Positions 24,685 to 33,531 of a stretch of DNA of 64,000 bases are shown here, one piece after another. The first letter of the stretch is position 1. Every line of letters begins with the position of its first letter. The DNA comes from Phenylobacterium sp. Root700. GTDB lineage: Bacteria; Pseudomonadota; Alphaproteobacteria; Caulobacterales; Caulobacteraceae. Under the pieces are notes generated by a model. That model was given only the letters and a program-made list of their open reading frames with translations, was not told the DNA's origin and ran no database searches. The translations under genes were made by a program, and so were the position numbers. The stretch is from the NCBI RefSeq assembly GCF_001429025.1, contig NZ_LMHT01000004.1, positions 122,525 to 186,524 of the forward strand. Reading direction: 5' to 3'.

Positions 24685-26012
24685 CCCGCCGGTCCTGGCC
24701 CAGGCAGATCGCCGTCGTCGCCGTCGCGGCGCTCGTGCTGATGACGCCGAGCCTGTTGTGGGGACCAGGAGCCGCGGACTCGGCCATCTACAACTACGTC
24801 TGGACCAAGCAATTCGGTGAGTTGCTCGGCCAGGGCGTGCTCTATCCCCGCTGGTTGCCTCACTCTTGGGGCGGCCTGGGAAGTCCCGCCTTCTACTTCT
24901 ACCCGCCGTTGGCGTTCTATGTGTCGGGACTGCTGGACCTGGCGGGCCTAACGACGCTGCAGGCCATCAACGGCGCGGCCTTGCTGGCCATGTTCGCCTC
25001 AGGCGTAACCATGTCGGCCTGGCTCCGCTTCAAAGGCGCCAATCCCCTGTGGGCGCTGCTTTACATGGCCGCGCCCTACCACCTCTACGACTGGTACGGG
25101 CGTGCCGGGTTGGCGGAGTTCTCCGCCTTCGCCTGGCTGCCCCTGGTCGCTCTGGCCCTGGACGCCCAGCCTCGCCGGTGGGCCACACCGCTGCTGGCGA
25201 TCTCGTTCGCCGGACTGGTCATGACCCATCTGCCCGCCGCGCTGCTGACCAGTGTCGGCCTGATCGCGCCGATGGTCGTGCGACGGCGCGAGCACCTTGC
25301 GGCCTACGCCTTCGCCGGATTTCTAGGGCTGGGGTTGAGCGCCATCTACCTGCTGCCCGCGCTCACCCTGCAGCATCACATCTCCACCGCGGCCATGACC
25401 TCGGGCATATATCGACCAGCGAACTGGGCGCCCTGGGGACCGTATGCGGCGCTGTGGGTGGCGCCTTTCGCCCTGGCGCCCGTGGCTCTCGCCGCGGGCG
25501 GCCGTCGCTGGTTCTGGTTGGGCGTGGTCGTCTTCGGGGCGGCGATGAGCCTGGCTGTCATTCCGATGGTCTGGAGCCTGCCTGGGCTCGACCGGGTGCA
25601 GTTTCCATGGCGGATGCTGGTCGTCGTCGAGTTCGCGGCGGTGACGGCCGCGGCGCTGGGGCCGCCACGGCTTGTCTTCGCCGCCTTGGCCCTGGCGCTC
25701 AGCGCCGTCCCCTACGCGCGGCTGTTCGAGGTTTCCTCGCAAGCCTTGCATTTGAGATACGCCGCCGACACTGAGCGCGACCTTCCCGACGCGCCTGAGT
25801 ACTTGCCGGCCGGCTCCGATCTCAGCGGTCTCACGGCAAGCAACCGCGTACCCGACCTGAACAAGGCGGCCACGCCGACATTAAGCGACCGCCCTGTCGC
25901 ACAGACCAGATGGGGTGCCTGGATCTCGGGACTCTTCCTCGCGCTGTTGGCGGCGATATGTGGGCCTCGCCTGCGCCCCAGGGCCAGGGTCAAGCGCTCT
26001 CGCGCAGGCTGA
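24681..26012 (+). CDS. Polytopic membrane protein, GT-C-like (6-pyruvoyl-tetrahydropterin synthase-related type)
   Basis: A GTG overlapping the previous stop opens a 443-residue protein with about ten membrane segments. The first loop has YNYVWTKQFGELLGQG, then YPRWLPHSWGGLGSPAFYF and YPPLAFYVSGLL, typical of large membrane proteins carrying the so-called 6-pyruvoyl-tetrahydropterin-synthase-related domain, which resemble GT-C glycosyltransferases. It is shorter than many members and lacks a long C-terminal soluble domain. It is probably co-expressed with the preceding GT-C-like gene. Confidence 0.7.
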   Translation: MTRRSWPRQIAVVAVAALVLMTPSLLWGPGAADSAIYNYVWTKQFGELLGQGVLYPRWLPHSWGGLGSPAFYFYPPLAFYVSGLLDLAGLTTLQAINGAALLAMFASGVTMSAWLRFKGANPLWALLYMAAPYHLYDWYGRAGLAEFSAFAWLPLVALALDAQPRRWATPLLAISFAGLVMTHLPAALLTSVGLIAPMVVRRREHLAAYAFAGFLGLGLSAIYLLPALTLQHHISTAAMTSGIYRPANWAPWGPYAALWVAPFALAPVALAAGGRRWFWLGVVVFGAAMSLAVIPMVWSLPGLDRVQFPWRMLVVVEFAAVTAAALGPPRLVFAALALALSAVPYARLFEVSSQALHLRYAADTERDLPDAPEYLPAGSDLSGLTASNRVPDLNKAATPTLSDRPVAQTRWGAWISGLFLALLAAICGPRLRPRARVKRSRAG

Positions 26013-26558
26013 CCACCCGTCGCCACGGTGGAGGAAGCTCCCCACGAGCGCCTGGAGCTGGGCCGCCGCCCGCCTAGAGGTCGACGCCAGGCCCTATTCC
26101 CGTCGATCACGCCCGATTTGGAAGGAGAAACTCCCGAGCAAGAGCTCCATCTTCCGAATCGCTCGCACGTTGAGTTTTCAGCCTTCCGATGTCGAAAACA
26201 GGAGACCAAGACCTTCGCGGCGAGGACCTACAATAAGTTGCGGCGCAATTTCAGATGGCGTTCCCGCCTTGGCGATTGGCGGCATCTTAACCGTCGCGCC
26301 GAATTCGCAAGAGCAACTACAAGTTGGACCCCTTGATTACCAAATCGAGCAGACGGGCATATGGTTCATATTCGCGTTTCCAGTATTCACATGATTTTGA
26401 AGAGCAGTAAAAGTTATGGTTACGCCTGATTTTTGTTTACAGAATTTTAATTGTCATATTAGCTTGGCCCCAATGGATGGCGGGGGGCCTCTAGGTAACC
26501 CCGTCTACCTTCCCTGATCTGCCATGTGGCTTATCAGCAACAAATGAGGGGCTACCCA
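26013..26558. other. 546-bp intergenic region upstream of the pilin genes
   Basis: No convincing gene is visible on either strand. The right half, especially 26390-26465, is strikingly AT-rich compared with the rest of the window and must hold the pilin promoter. TTAA-N7-ATTA near 26446-26460 resembles a degraded CtrA box but does not match the full consensus, so I do not call it. A GAGGGG Shine-Dalgarno precedes the first pilin start. Confidence 0.45.
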
Positions 26559-26732
26559 ATGTCCAAGTTTGTTTCATTCTTGAAAGACGAGTCCGGCGCC
26601 TCGGCCGCCGAGTACGCTTTGATCCTCGCCATCGTCGGGGCCGGTATCGCCGGCGCCGCCCTCTTCCTGGGCGGCACGATCTCGAACGCTATCAACAAGA
26701 CCGGCAATACGATCGCGACACCGGCGGCATAA
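26559..26732 (+). CDS. pilA: Flp family type IVb pilin, copy 1
   Basis: The 57-residue prepilin starts MSKFVSFLKDESGASAAEYA. The prepilin peptidase CpaA is expected to cut after the Gly of SGA, leaving Glu at +5 and Tyr at +6, the hallmark of Flp pilins. A single hydrophobic helix follows and the C-terminus is NKTGNTIATPAA. The product is the major subunit of adhesive Flp/Tad pili. It lies 52 bp upstream of an almost identical second pilin gene. Confidence 0.93.
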   Translation: MSKFVSFLKDESGASAAEYALILAIVGAGIAGAALFLGGTISNAINKTGNTIATPAA

Positions 26733-26784
26733 GGGTTGGCGCGCCGCTAACGCACGCCCAACCGTCTTCAAATGGAGACGTTCC

Positions 26785-26958
26785 ATGTCCAAGTTTGTCT
26801 CGTTTCTGAAAGATGAGTCCGGCGCCTCGGCCGCCGAATACGCTCTAATCCTCGCCATCGTGGGCGCGGGCATCGCCGGCGCCGCCCTCTTCCTGGGCGG
26901 CACGATCTCGAACGCCATCAACACCGCCGGCACCACGATCGCGACGCCGTCGGCTTAG
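26785..26958 (+). CDS. Flp family type IVb pilin, copy 2
   Basis: A second 57-residue prepilin starts at the ATG 26785, seven bases after GGAG. Its first 45 or so residues are identical to copy 1, and it differs only near the C-terminus (NTAGTTIATPSA against NKTGNTIATPAA). The duplication includes the leader, cleavage site and Glu+5/Tyr+6. It may supply a variant subunit or simply raise dosage. A strong hairpin follows seven bases after its stop codon. Confidence 0.92.
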   Translation: MSKFVSFLKDESGASAAEYALILAIVGAGIAGAALFLGGTISNAINTAGTTIATPSA

Positions 26959-26964
26959 ACAATG

Positions 26965-26992
26965 AGGCGCGACTTCATGCGAAGTCGCGCCT
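26965..26992 (+). terminator. Hairpin after the pilin genes
   Basis: A perfect 12-bp stem, AGGCGCGACTTC and GAAGTCGCGCCT, closes a 4-base loop. It is followed by TTACT rather than a long U tract, so it may be a partial terminator or an RNA-stabilising stem. This fits high pilin expression over low expression of the downstream machinery. Confidence 0.65.
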
Positions 26993-27097
26993 TACTCACC
27001 ATGACGGCTTAGTAATCATTAACTAATCGGGCGCAAAGCTAAGGTTGCACACAACCTCCTCACCTGAGGATGCCTGTGCATCCGGGAGGTGTGTTGT

Positions 27098-27976
27098 ATG
27101 CCTATCCGTACCATTGCAACCTTATCTGTCGCGATTCTACTTGGCCTGATCGCTGTGCTTGCAGCGCAGTTCTGGCTTGGCCGTCAACGGCAAGCCGACC
27201 AGCAATCAGCGGCCCTAGCCGGCACCGTCCCTGTGGTTGTCGCCTCCCAGCCGATAGGCCGAGGCATGGCGCTAACCCCGGCGTTATTGAAGGTAGTCCG
27301 CTATCCGCAGGGTTCCGTACCGCCTGGCGCGATGAGCAGCATCGAGCAGGCTACGGTCGGCGGGCAGCGCCTGGTCCTGCGCCCCCTGGCCTCCAACGAA
27401 CCCGTCCTACCAGGCAAGATCACTGTCCCGGGCGGCCGGGTGAACCTGTCAGCCGCCATGACGCAAGGCATGCGCGGCGTGACGTTCCGCTCCAACGACG
27501 TGGCCGGCGTAGCGGGCTTTGTCCTGCCGGGCGACCGGGTGGACGTCCTGCTGACGCGCGACGTCGGCGGTCCGGCTGGGACCGACGCCGGCAAGATGAA
27601 TGTCGTGACCCAAGTATTGGCGGAAAACATCAAGGTGCTGGGCGTCGACCAGGTGTCGGACGACACCGCCGAAGCCCCTGTGGTGGCCAAGGCCATCACT
27701 CTGGAGATGACGCCCGATCAGGCCCAGGCGATCTCGCTGGCTCAGGCGGTCGGCAATGTCTCTCTGGCCCTGCGCCAAGTCGCCGATGAAGAGCCCGTGA
27801 CCCGGCAGGTCACCACCGTGGCCGATCTCGGCGGATATCGCTCCTTTGCGACGACACCGGTCTCTTACTCGCCACGGGCCTACGCCTCGCGGGCCGCGGC
27901 GCCGCGCGCGCCGTCAGGCCCGGAGGTGAAGGTGACACGGGGCGTCGAGACCAAGAGCTACACGGTGGCGCGATGA
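27098..27976 (+). CDS. cpaB: Flp pilus assembly protein CpaB (RcpC)
   Basis: The ATG at 27098, eight bases after GGGAGG, gives 292 residues; a GTG three codons earlier overlaps the Shine-Dalgarno. A signal anchor (TIATLSVAILLGLIAVLAAQ) precedes a SAF domain (VVVASQPIGRGMALTPALL) and the RcpC part with GFVLPGDRVDVLLTRD. CpaB is a periplasmic partner of the secretin. The gene starts the machinery operon and overlaps the next gene by 4 bp. Confidence 0.93.
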   Translation: MPIRTIATLSVAILLGLIAVLAAQFWLGRQRQADQQSAALAGTVPVVVASQPIGRGMALTPALLKVVRYPQGSVPPGAMSSIEQATVGGQRLVLRPLASNEPVLPGKITVPGGRVNLSAAMTQGMRGVTFRSNDVAGVAGFVLPGDRVDVLLTRDVGGPAGTDAGKMNVVTQVLAENIKVLGVDQVSDDTAEAPVVAKAITLEMTPDQAQAISLAQAVGNVSLALRQVADEEPVTRQVTTVADLGGYRSFATTPVSYSPRAYASRAAAPRAPSGPEVKVTRGVETKSYTVAR

Positions 27977-29439
27977 GCACGCGCCTCGCCGTCGACACGG
28001 TTCAATCGGGCACGGGGGTGTTACGCATGAAGTCGATCGGTATGAGACCCGAGCATATGGCGAAGACGCTTCGCAATCTGCTCATCGCGCTCGCTGTCGT
28101 CGCGCCGACCCACGGTCTGGCCCAGGATAGCGACGGCCGATACGAACTGGTGATCCCGACCGGCAAGGCCGAGGTGCTCGAGACGCCCGCCAGCTACACC
28201 GACCTGATGGTGGCCAATCCGGACATCGCCGACGTCCTGCCGCTCTCGACCCACTCGGTCTATGTGGTGGGCAAGAAGATGGGCTCCACCGCGCTCAGCA
28301 TCTACGGACCTGGCAAGCGGCTGCTCAGCTCGGTCAATGTCGTGGTCTCGGCCGACGTCGGCGGCATGAAGGCGCGACTGCACGACGTGATGCCGGAGGA
28401 GGACGGGGTCAAGATTTCGGCCGCCAACGAATCCATCGTGCTGTCGGGCCGGGTCAGCAGCGCGCCTCGCCTGCAACGGATCATCGCCCTGGCCGAGAGC
28501 TACGCGCCTGGCAAGGTGGTCAACATGATGTCCGTGCAGGGCGTCCAGCAAGTGATGCTGTCGGTGCGCTTCGTGGAGATGGAACGCCGGATCGCCAAGG
28601 ATCTGCGCGTCAACACCCAGTCGCCCAACATGAGGCCGCACCATCCGTTCCTCTTCACCGGCGACACCAACGTCAACGCCTCGATCGGTCTTTCGAGTTT
28701 CGGCGCGATCCAGACCGTGCTGCGGGCCGGCGACGCCAACCTGGACATCCTGCTCGACGCGTTAGAGACCAAGGGCGTCGTCAAGACCCTGGCCGAGCCG
28801 ACGCTGGTGGCGATGTCGGGCGACACCGCCAACTTCCTGGCCGGCGGCGAATTCCCGATCCCGATCGCCAGCGATCCCCAGGACGGGATCACGCGGATCA
28901 CGGTCGAGTTCAAGCAGTTCGGCATCGCCCTGGCCTTCACGCCAACGGTCCTGGACGACGGCGTCATCAACCTCGTGGTCGCCCCGGAGGTGTCGAGCAT
29001 CGACCCGACCGTGTCGGTGAACACCGGGGGGCTGAGCATTCCTGGGATCAAGGTGCGCCGCGCGCGCACTACGATTGAGCTGAGAGACGGGGAATCCTTC
29101 ACCATCGCCGGCCTGCTGCGCGACGAGTATCGCAACGAGATCCGGCAATACCCCTTCATCGGCGACCTGCCGGTGATCGGGGCCCTGTTCCGCTCGACCG
29201 GCTATCAGAAGAACCAGACCGAGCTGGTGCTGGTGGTGACGCCGCATCTGGCGGTTCCGACATCGGGCCGCCAAGCCACTCCGGCCGACCGCTTCGTGCC
29301 CCCGTCGGACTTCGAGCTCTTCCTGTTCGGCGCCCGGCAGGCCACGCCCCTGCTGACCAGTCCTGAGGACCGCGCCCTGATGTCGGTCGACCCGGCCAAG
29401 GGCGGATTGGAGGGCGGCTATGGCCACCTGCTGTACTAG
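27973..29439 (+). CDS. cpaC: Flp pilus secretin CpaC (RcpA)
   Basis: The ATG at 27973 overlaps the cpaB stop (ATGA). The signal peptide proper, TLRNLLIALAVVAPTHGLAQ, starts only about 30 codons later, so an internal ATG at 28027 or 28057 is equally possible. The N-terminal domain (LVIPTGKAEVLETPASYTDL) is the pilus secretin N-domain. The C-terminal secretin core includes PTLVAMSGDTANFLAGGEFP and a final beta segment ending TELVLVVTPHL. It forms the outer membrane pore for the pilus. Length is normal for the family. Confidence 0.93.
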   Translation: MSTRLAVDTVQSGTGVLRMKSIGMRPEHMAKTLRNLLIALAVVAPTHGLAQDSDGRYELVIPTGKAEVLETPASYTDLMVANPDIADVLPLSTHSVYVVGKKMGSTALSIYGPGKRLLSSVNVVVSADVGGMKARLHDVMPEEDGVKISAANESIVLSGRVSSAPRLQRIIALAESYAPGKVVNMMSVQGVQQVMLSVRFVEMERRIAKDLRVNTQSPNMRPHHPFLFTGDTNVNASIGLSSFGAIQTVLRAGDANLDILLDALETKGVVKTLAEPTLVAMSGDTANFLAGGEFPIPIASDPQDGITRITVEFKQFGIALAFTPTVLDDGVINLVVAPEVSSIDPTVSVNTGGLSIPGIKVRRARTTIELRDGESFTIAGLLRDEYRNEIRQYPFIGDLPVIGALFRSTGYQKNQTELVLVVTPHLAVPTSGRQATPADRFVPPSDFELFLFGARQATPLLTSPEDRALMSVDPAKGGLEGGYGHLLY

Positions 29440-29449
29440 GGAGATCACG

Positions 29450-29764
29450 ATGCGCCGTTCGACCAGGATCGGGATGCTGGCCGCAGCCGCCGCGACATTC
29501 GCCCTTGGTGGCTGCGTCTCGCCGCAGCTCCCGCTGGCCGCGGACTACGGCGTGGCCTTGCGGCAGAATATCGCCGCCCAGATCGCCAACCCCGAAGCCC
29601 GCTACATCCGTGAGGAGTCGCCGGCGGCCAGCGGTTCGCGCGCGGCCATCGCGCAGGAACGCTACGTCAAAGGCGCCGTGATCTCACCGGGCGCTCAGAA
29701 CACGACAACGATCAGCAGCGGCGGGGCCGGCGGGCCGCCAGCAGCGCCGCCGGCAGGGAAGTGA
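29450..29764 (+). CDS. Short CpaD-like pilus lipoprotein
   Basis: The ATG at 29450 follows GGGAG and gives 104 residues. A lipoprotein signal ends FALGGC. The rest (DYGVALRQNIAAQIANPEAR, then RAAIAQERYVKGAVISPG) resembles only the C-terminal part of CpaD, which is usually about twice this length. It occupies the cpaD position between the secretin gene and the TadG-like gene. I infer a shortened CpaD that helps target or stabilise the secretin. The tail is Gly/Pro/Ala-rich. Confidence 0.65.
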   Translation: MRRSTRIGMLAAAAATFALGGCVSPQLPLAADYGVALRQNIAAQIANPEARYIREESPAASGSRAAIAQERYVKGAVISPGAQNTTTISSGGAGGPPAAPPAGK

Positions 29765-29774
29765 GGGCCGTGAG

Positions 29775-31250
29775 ATGCTACGCGCCGTCGGGAAGTTTCT
29801 CCACGCAGAGCGAGGCGCCGTCGCCCCGCTCTTCGCCGTTGGACTGACAGCCCTCATCGGCATGGGCGCGCTGGCCTGGGACGTCAGCCGCGCCTACGCT
29901 CTGCGCGCCGAACTCGACGCTGCGGTCGATGCCGCGGCCTTGGCCGGCGCCGGCCAGCTCGACGGCGGCGCCGGAGCCATGACGCGAGCGACCTCGGCGG
30001 CGCAGGGAGCGCTCGTCCAGAACGCCCAACGGCTCGCCAACGCCGGCGAAAGCAACGTCAGCATCGCCAGCGCCGACATCACCTTCCTGGTGGATCTCAC
30101 GACCCGCGCCGCGGCGGGCAACGACGCCGACGCCCACTTCATCCAAATCAATCTTACGCCGCGCAACCTCGGCCTGGTCACTGGAGCCTTGGTCTCCACG
30201 ATCAGCTTCAACGTCACGGCGCACGCCGTGGCCGGCTATGGCTCGGCGCTCTGCCTGGTGCCGCCGTTGATGATCTGCAATCCCAATGGGTCCGGCTCGT
30301 TCGACGGCGACAGCTACACCGGCCGAGCCTTGATCCTCACCTCGCCACCTGGCCAGAGCATGGCCCCCGGAAACTTCGGCTTCCTCCAGGTCGGCAACGG
30401 CGCAACCGCCGTCAAGGATGCGATGGGCCGCAATCCGCCCCTGACCGAATGCTTCGGAAGCATGGTCACGACCGAGCCTGGCAACATCCAATCGGCCGAC
30501 GACTGGTTCAACACCCGCTTCGACATCTATCGCGCCTCGGCCAGCGGCAATAAGACCGATCCGGCCTTCGCCCCGGCCCTCAACACCATGACCGGGGTCA
30601 AGAGCAACGCAGGCGCCAGTTCCTGCACGCCCAGCACGACCGCGCCCCCGGACGACTGTTCGAACGTCGCCGCTGCTCCCAACGGTTACGGCTTCCCCAA
30701 GGACTGCAGCCAAGGTTCAGCCTACATCGGCAGCGGCCAGTGGAACGTCCAGAAGTACTTCGCCACCAACCACAGCGGACTAAATCCCGGCACATACGTT
30801 CCGAGCCCGCCCGGCAGCCCGGGCTTCCCGGGAAACGGCTGGGACGCCTACGGCCCGCCGCCCGTCGCCGGCGCGACAAGCCCGACCCGTTACCAGGTCT
30901 ACAACTGGGAGCTGGCCATGCTCTCGGGGGCGATCAGCAAACCGCCCGGCGCCTTCTCCGACAGCCAGGACGACAATCCGCCATCGGGCAATTACGACCA
31001 CGCCCGCCCATCTTGTAACACCACCAATCCGACCCAGGCCTCGCCTGATCGACGCACGATCTCGGCGGTCGTCGTGGACTGCGGACCGATCCATGGGCGT
31101 TCGACGGTCGCCGTCATCTCCAGGGTGGACTTCTTCCTCACCGCCCCGGCTGACAGCGCCACCATCTATGGCGAATTCATCTCGGCGACGTCGTCCTCCA
31201 GCGCCGTCGGTCAAACGACCCAGCGCAACTGGGTGCGGCTCTATGAATAG
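29775..31250 (+). CDS. TadG-like pilus assembly protein
   Basis: The 491-residue protein starts with a pilin-like hydrophobic helix, ERGAVAPLFAVGLTALIGMG, then AWDVSRAYALRAELDAAVDA, the Tad domain typical of TadG. The long remainder is periplasmic, rich in Ser, Thr, Asn, Gly and Pro, and has several Cys (CTPSTTAPPDDC region). It lacks an obvious complete von Willebrand A motif. Such proteins are minor pilus components or adhesins. It overlaps the TadE gene by 8 bp. Confidence 0.82.
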   Translation: MLRAVGKFLHAERGAVAPLFAVGLTALIGMGALAWDVSRAYALRAELDAAVDAAALAGAGQLDGGAGAMTRATSAAQGALVQNAQRLANAGESNVSIASADITFLVDLTTRAAAGNDADAHFIQINLTPRNLGLVTGALVSTISFNVTAHAVAGYGSALCLVPPLMICNPNGSGSFDGDSYTGRALILTSPPGQSMAPGNFGFLQVGNGATAVKDAMGRNPPLTECFGSMVTTEPGNIQSADDWFNTRFDIYRASASGNKTDPAFAPALNTMTGVKSNAGASSCTPSTTAPPDDCSNVAAAPNGYGFPKDCSQGSAYIGSGQWNVQKYFATNHSGLNPGTYVPSPPGSPGFPGNGWDAYGPPPVAGATSPTRYQVYNWELAMLSGAISKPPGAFSDSQDDNPPSGNYDHARPSCNTTNPTQASPDRRTISAVVVDCGPIHGRSTVAVISRVDFFLTAPADSATIYGEFISATSSSSAVGQTTQRNWVRLYE

Positions 31251-31737
31251 GGGCTGGTCCAGATTGCTCCATAGCGAGCATGGTGCCTCGGCGGTCGAGT
31301 TCGCGCTCATCCTGCCGTTGCTCATCCTGCTGCTGTTTGGGTTGTTCGAGGTCGGACGGATGTTCTGGACCTACAACATCGTCTCGGCGTCGGTGCGCGA
31401 CGCGGCGCGCTACGCCGCCCGTGTCGACATGAACTGCGGCGGTTTCGCCAATGGCGCCGACACCGCCAACACCCAGCGTCTCGCCCGCACGGGGACCATC
31501 GACGTCGGCGGGACGCCGGTGATCCAAAACTGGACCAACAACGCCTCGGTGGCCGTCAACATCTCCTGCGTCAGCAACGCCTCCGGGACATATCTCGGTA
31601 TCTATGAAGGGGCCGCGCAGATTCCCCGCGTGGAGGTCACGGCCGCCGCCCCCTTCCAGACCTCGTTCCTGTCCCTGCTGCCGGGCCTAAATCTCGGAAC
31701 CATCAGCGTCAGTCACGCGGAGGTCTGGACCCAATGA
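31243..31737 (+). CDS. TadE family pseudopilin
   Basis: The ATG at 31243 lies inside the last codons of the preceding gene; a longer frame exists but reads through that gene. The 164-residue product has the TadE-like motif HGASAVEFALILPLLILLLF with Glu at the +5 position, so it should be processed by the prepilin peptidase. The periplasmic part contains paired Cys. It is a minor pseudopilin needed for pilus formation and is coupled to the next gene by a 4-bp overlap. Confidence 0.87.
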   Translation: MNRGWSRLLHSEHGASAVEFALILPLLILLLFGLFEVGRMFWTYNIVSASVRDAARYAARVDMNCGGFANGADTANTQRLARTGTIDVGGTPVIQNWTNNASVAVNISCVSNASGTYLGIYEGAAQIPRVEVTAAAPFQTSFLSLLPGLNLGTISVSHAEVWTQ

Positions 31738-32312
31738 TCCGCTCCGGTTTCCTTCGGCGCCAAGACGGCGCAGCCGCGGTCGAGTTCGCGCTGGTCTCGT
31801 TGATCTTCGTCAGCATGATGCTGGGCGTGATCGACATGGCCAGATACGCCTGGGAGATCAATTCGGCCAAGGCCGCGGCCCGGGCCGGCGCCCGCCTGGC
31901 CATCGTCATCCCGCCTGTGGTCTCCGAGCTCGTCAACTTTGACGCGGTGACGAGCTGCTCGCTGGGTGGCGGCTCGGCCATTCCCCAAACCTGCAACCCG
32001 GGCAGCACCGACTATTCATGCACGTCCAGCGCATGCACGGCCGGCGGCACCTTGGTGAGCGCCAACTTCACACCGATCGTGACGCAGATGCAGCAGTACT
32101 ACGGGCGCCTGCAGGCCTCCAATGTCAGGGTCCAGTACAGCCAACGTGGGCTCGGCGTGGCCGGCAGTCCAATGGGTTCGGATATCGAACCACTGGTGAC
32201 CGTGAGCATCACAGGCCTGACGTTCCAGCCGATCGCCCTGCAGGTCTTCGGCGTCACGCTTCCCATCCCGACGGTGGAAACGACCCTGGTCGGCGAGGAC
32301 ATGACCTTATGA
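31734..32312 (+). CDS. TadE/TadF-like pseudopilin
   Basis: This 192-residue protein repeats the pseudopilin layout: DGAAAVEFALVSLIFVSMML with Glu, then IDMARYAWEINSAKAAARAG. The periplasmic domain has Cys-rich turns (CSLGGGSAIPQTC, CTSSAC). It is the second TadE-type gene in a row and probably fills the TadF role. It overlaps the neighbours on both sides by 4 bp. Confidence 0.85.
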   Translation: MIRSGFLRRQDGAAAVEFALVSLIFVSMMLGVIDMARYAWEINSAKAAARAGARLAIVIPPVVSELVNFDAVTSCSLGGGSAIPQTCNPGSTDYSCTSSACTAGGTLVSANFTPIVTQMQQYYGRLQASNVRVQYSQRGLGVAGSPMGSDIEPLVTVSITGLTFQPIALQVFGVTLPIPTVETTLVGEDMTL

Positions 32313-33529
32313 TGCGTGCGCCGTTCCGGTTCAGTCGCAATGCCGTGGCCGAAGAGCTTTCCTTCCCGACGCCGGGGACGCGCCATCTTGCGTTCGATCC
32401 CGTCGCCTTCGCCGACGGCGCGCCGTCGCAGGCGCTGCGAGGGCAGTTTCCGCAGCTGCAATTCTCGTCCCTGGGCGGGGCGTGGACATCGGGTTCGCTA
32501 AAGGGCGCCGACGTCCTGCTCGTTGCGGTGGACGGCGCCTCGCCGGTCGACGTCGACGGCCTGTGCATCAATCTGCGGGAGAGCGGCCGAGCAGATCAGG
32601 TCGTCATTTGCCTCACCAACGCCGATCTCGCCACGACGCGTCGGCTGATCCGCGAGGGCGCCGCCGACGTGCTGCCGGCGCCTGTTTCGGAACCGGCCCT
32701 GGCGGCGACGCTCGAACGTATCGTCGGCCGGTTGGAGACCGCGGCCCCCCTGCCCGCCGCGAGCGGCCAGGTCGTGTCATTCCTCAAGGCGGGCGGCGGT
32801 GTCGGCTCGACAGCGCTCGCGGTGCAAGTGGCGGCGATCCTGGCGGACAATGGTCGTGGACCGCGCGTGTGCGTCGTCGATCTGGATGTCCAGTTCGGAT
32901 CGGCGGCGATGTACCTGGATGTGCAAGACTCCATCACCATCGGCCAGGTGCTGTCCACTCACGGCGAGCTGAGCGAGATGGGGTTCGCCTCGGCGCTTCG
33001 GCCGCATGCCAGCGGCGCCCGCATCCTGGGAGCCCCGGCGGAGTTCGTGCCGCTCGACGCGCTGACGCCGAACGTGGTCGACGCCCTCGTCTCGGCGCTG
33101 AAGCGCGATTTCGACATCATACTGCTCGACCTCCCGACGGCCTGGACCGCCTGGACCTATCGGGCGCTGCGCCAATCCACACGGATCGTGCTGGTGAGCC
33201 AGCTCACGGTCCCGCACGCCCATCTGATCAGGCGCCAGCTCAATCTGATCGAGACCCAACGGCTTGAGGACATCCCCATCACCCTGGTCTGCAACCGGTG
33301 CGGCGGCGACAACCCGACCGGGGTCTCGCTCCGGTCCGTCGCAGGCGCGGTCGGCCGTCCTTTCGATGTCACCGTTCCAGACGAACGCAAGTTGATGAAC
33401 GAAGCCATCAACCAAGGGGTGGCGCTCAGCACGCTCCGGCGTGGTTCGAAGCTTGAAAAAGCCTTGGTGCAACTAGGGGAGCTGATTGCACCGAAGGCGG
33501 CGACCGCCAAGCCAAACCGAGGCAATTGA
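32309..33529 (+). CDS. cpaE: CpaE-like pilus localisation ATPase
   Basis: Two ATGs (32309 and 32312) overlap the preceding stop; a much longer frame runs through the TadF gene and is rejected. The 406-residue protein has an N-terminal receiver-like domain without clear phosphorylation residues and a C-terminal MinD/ParA-type ATPase domain. The deviant Walker A is KAGGGVGSTALAVQ and the switch region is VVDLDVQFGSAAMYLD. CpaE positions the pilus secretin at the cell pole in Caulobacter. Two bases separate it from cpaF. Confidence 0.9.
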   Translation: MMRAPFRFSRNAVAEELSFPTPGTRHLAFDPVAFADGAPSQALRGQFPQLQFSSLGGAWTSGSLKGADVLLVAVDGASPVDVDGLCINLRESGRADQVVICLTNADLATTRRLIREGAADVLPAPVSEPALAATLERIVGRLETAAPLPAASGQVVSFLKAGGGVGSTALAVQVAAILADNGRGPRVCVVDLDVQFGSAAMYLDVQDSITIGQVLSTHGELSEMGFASALRPHASGARILGAPAEFVPLDALTPNVVDALVSALKRDFDIILLDLPTAWTAWTYRALRQSTRIVLVSQLTVPHAHLIRRQLNLIETQRLEDIPITLVCNRCGGDNPTGVSLRSVAGAVGRPFDVTVPDERKLMNEAINQGVALSTLRRGSKLEKALVQLGELIAPKAATAKPNRGN

Positions 33530-33531
33530 CC

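Noticed and set aside
27005..27025. CtrA-like site before cpaB (CTTA-N7-TTAAC)
   Set aside because: Only the second half matches the TTAA-N7-TTAAC consensus, so it is not strong enough to call.
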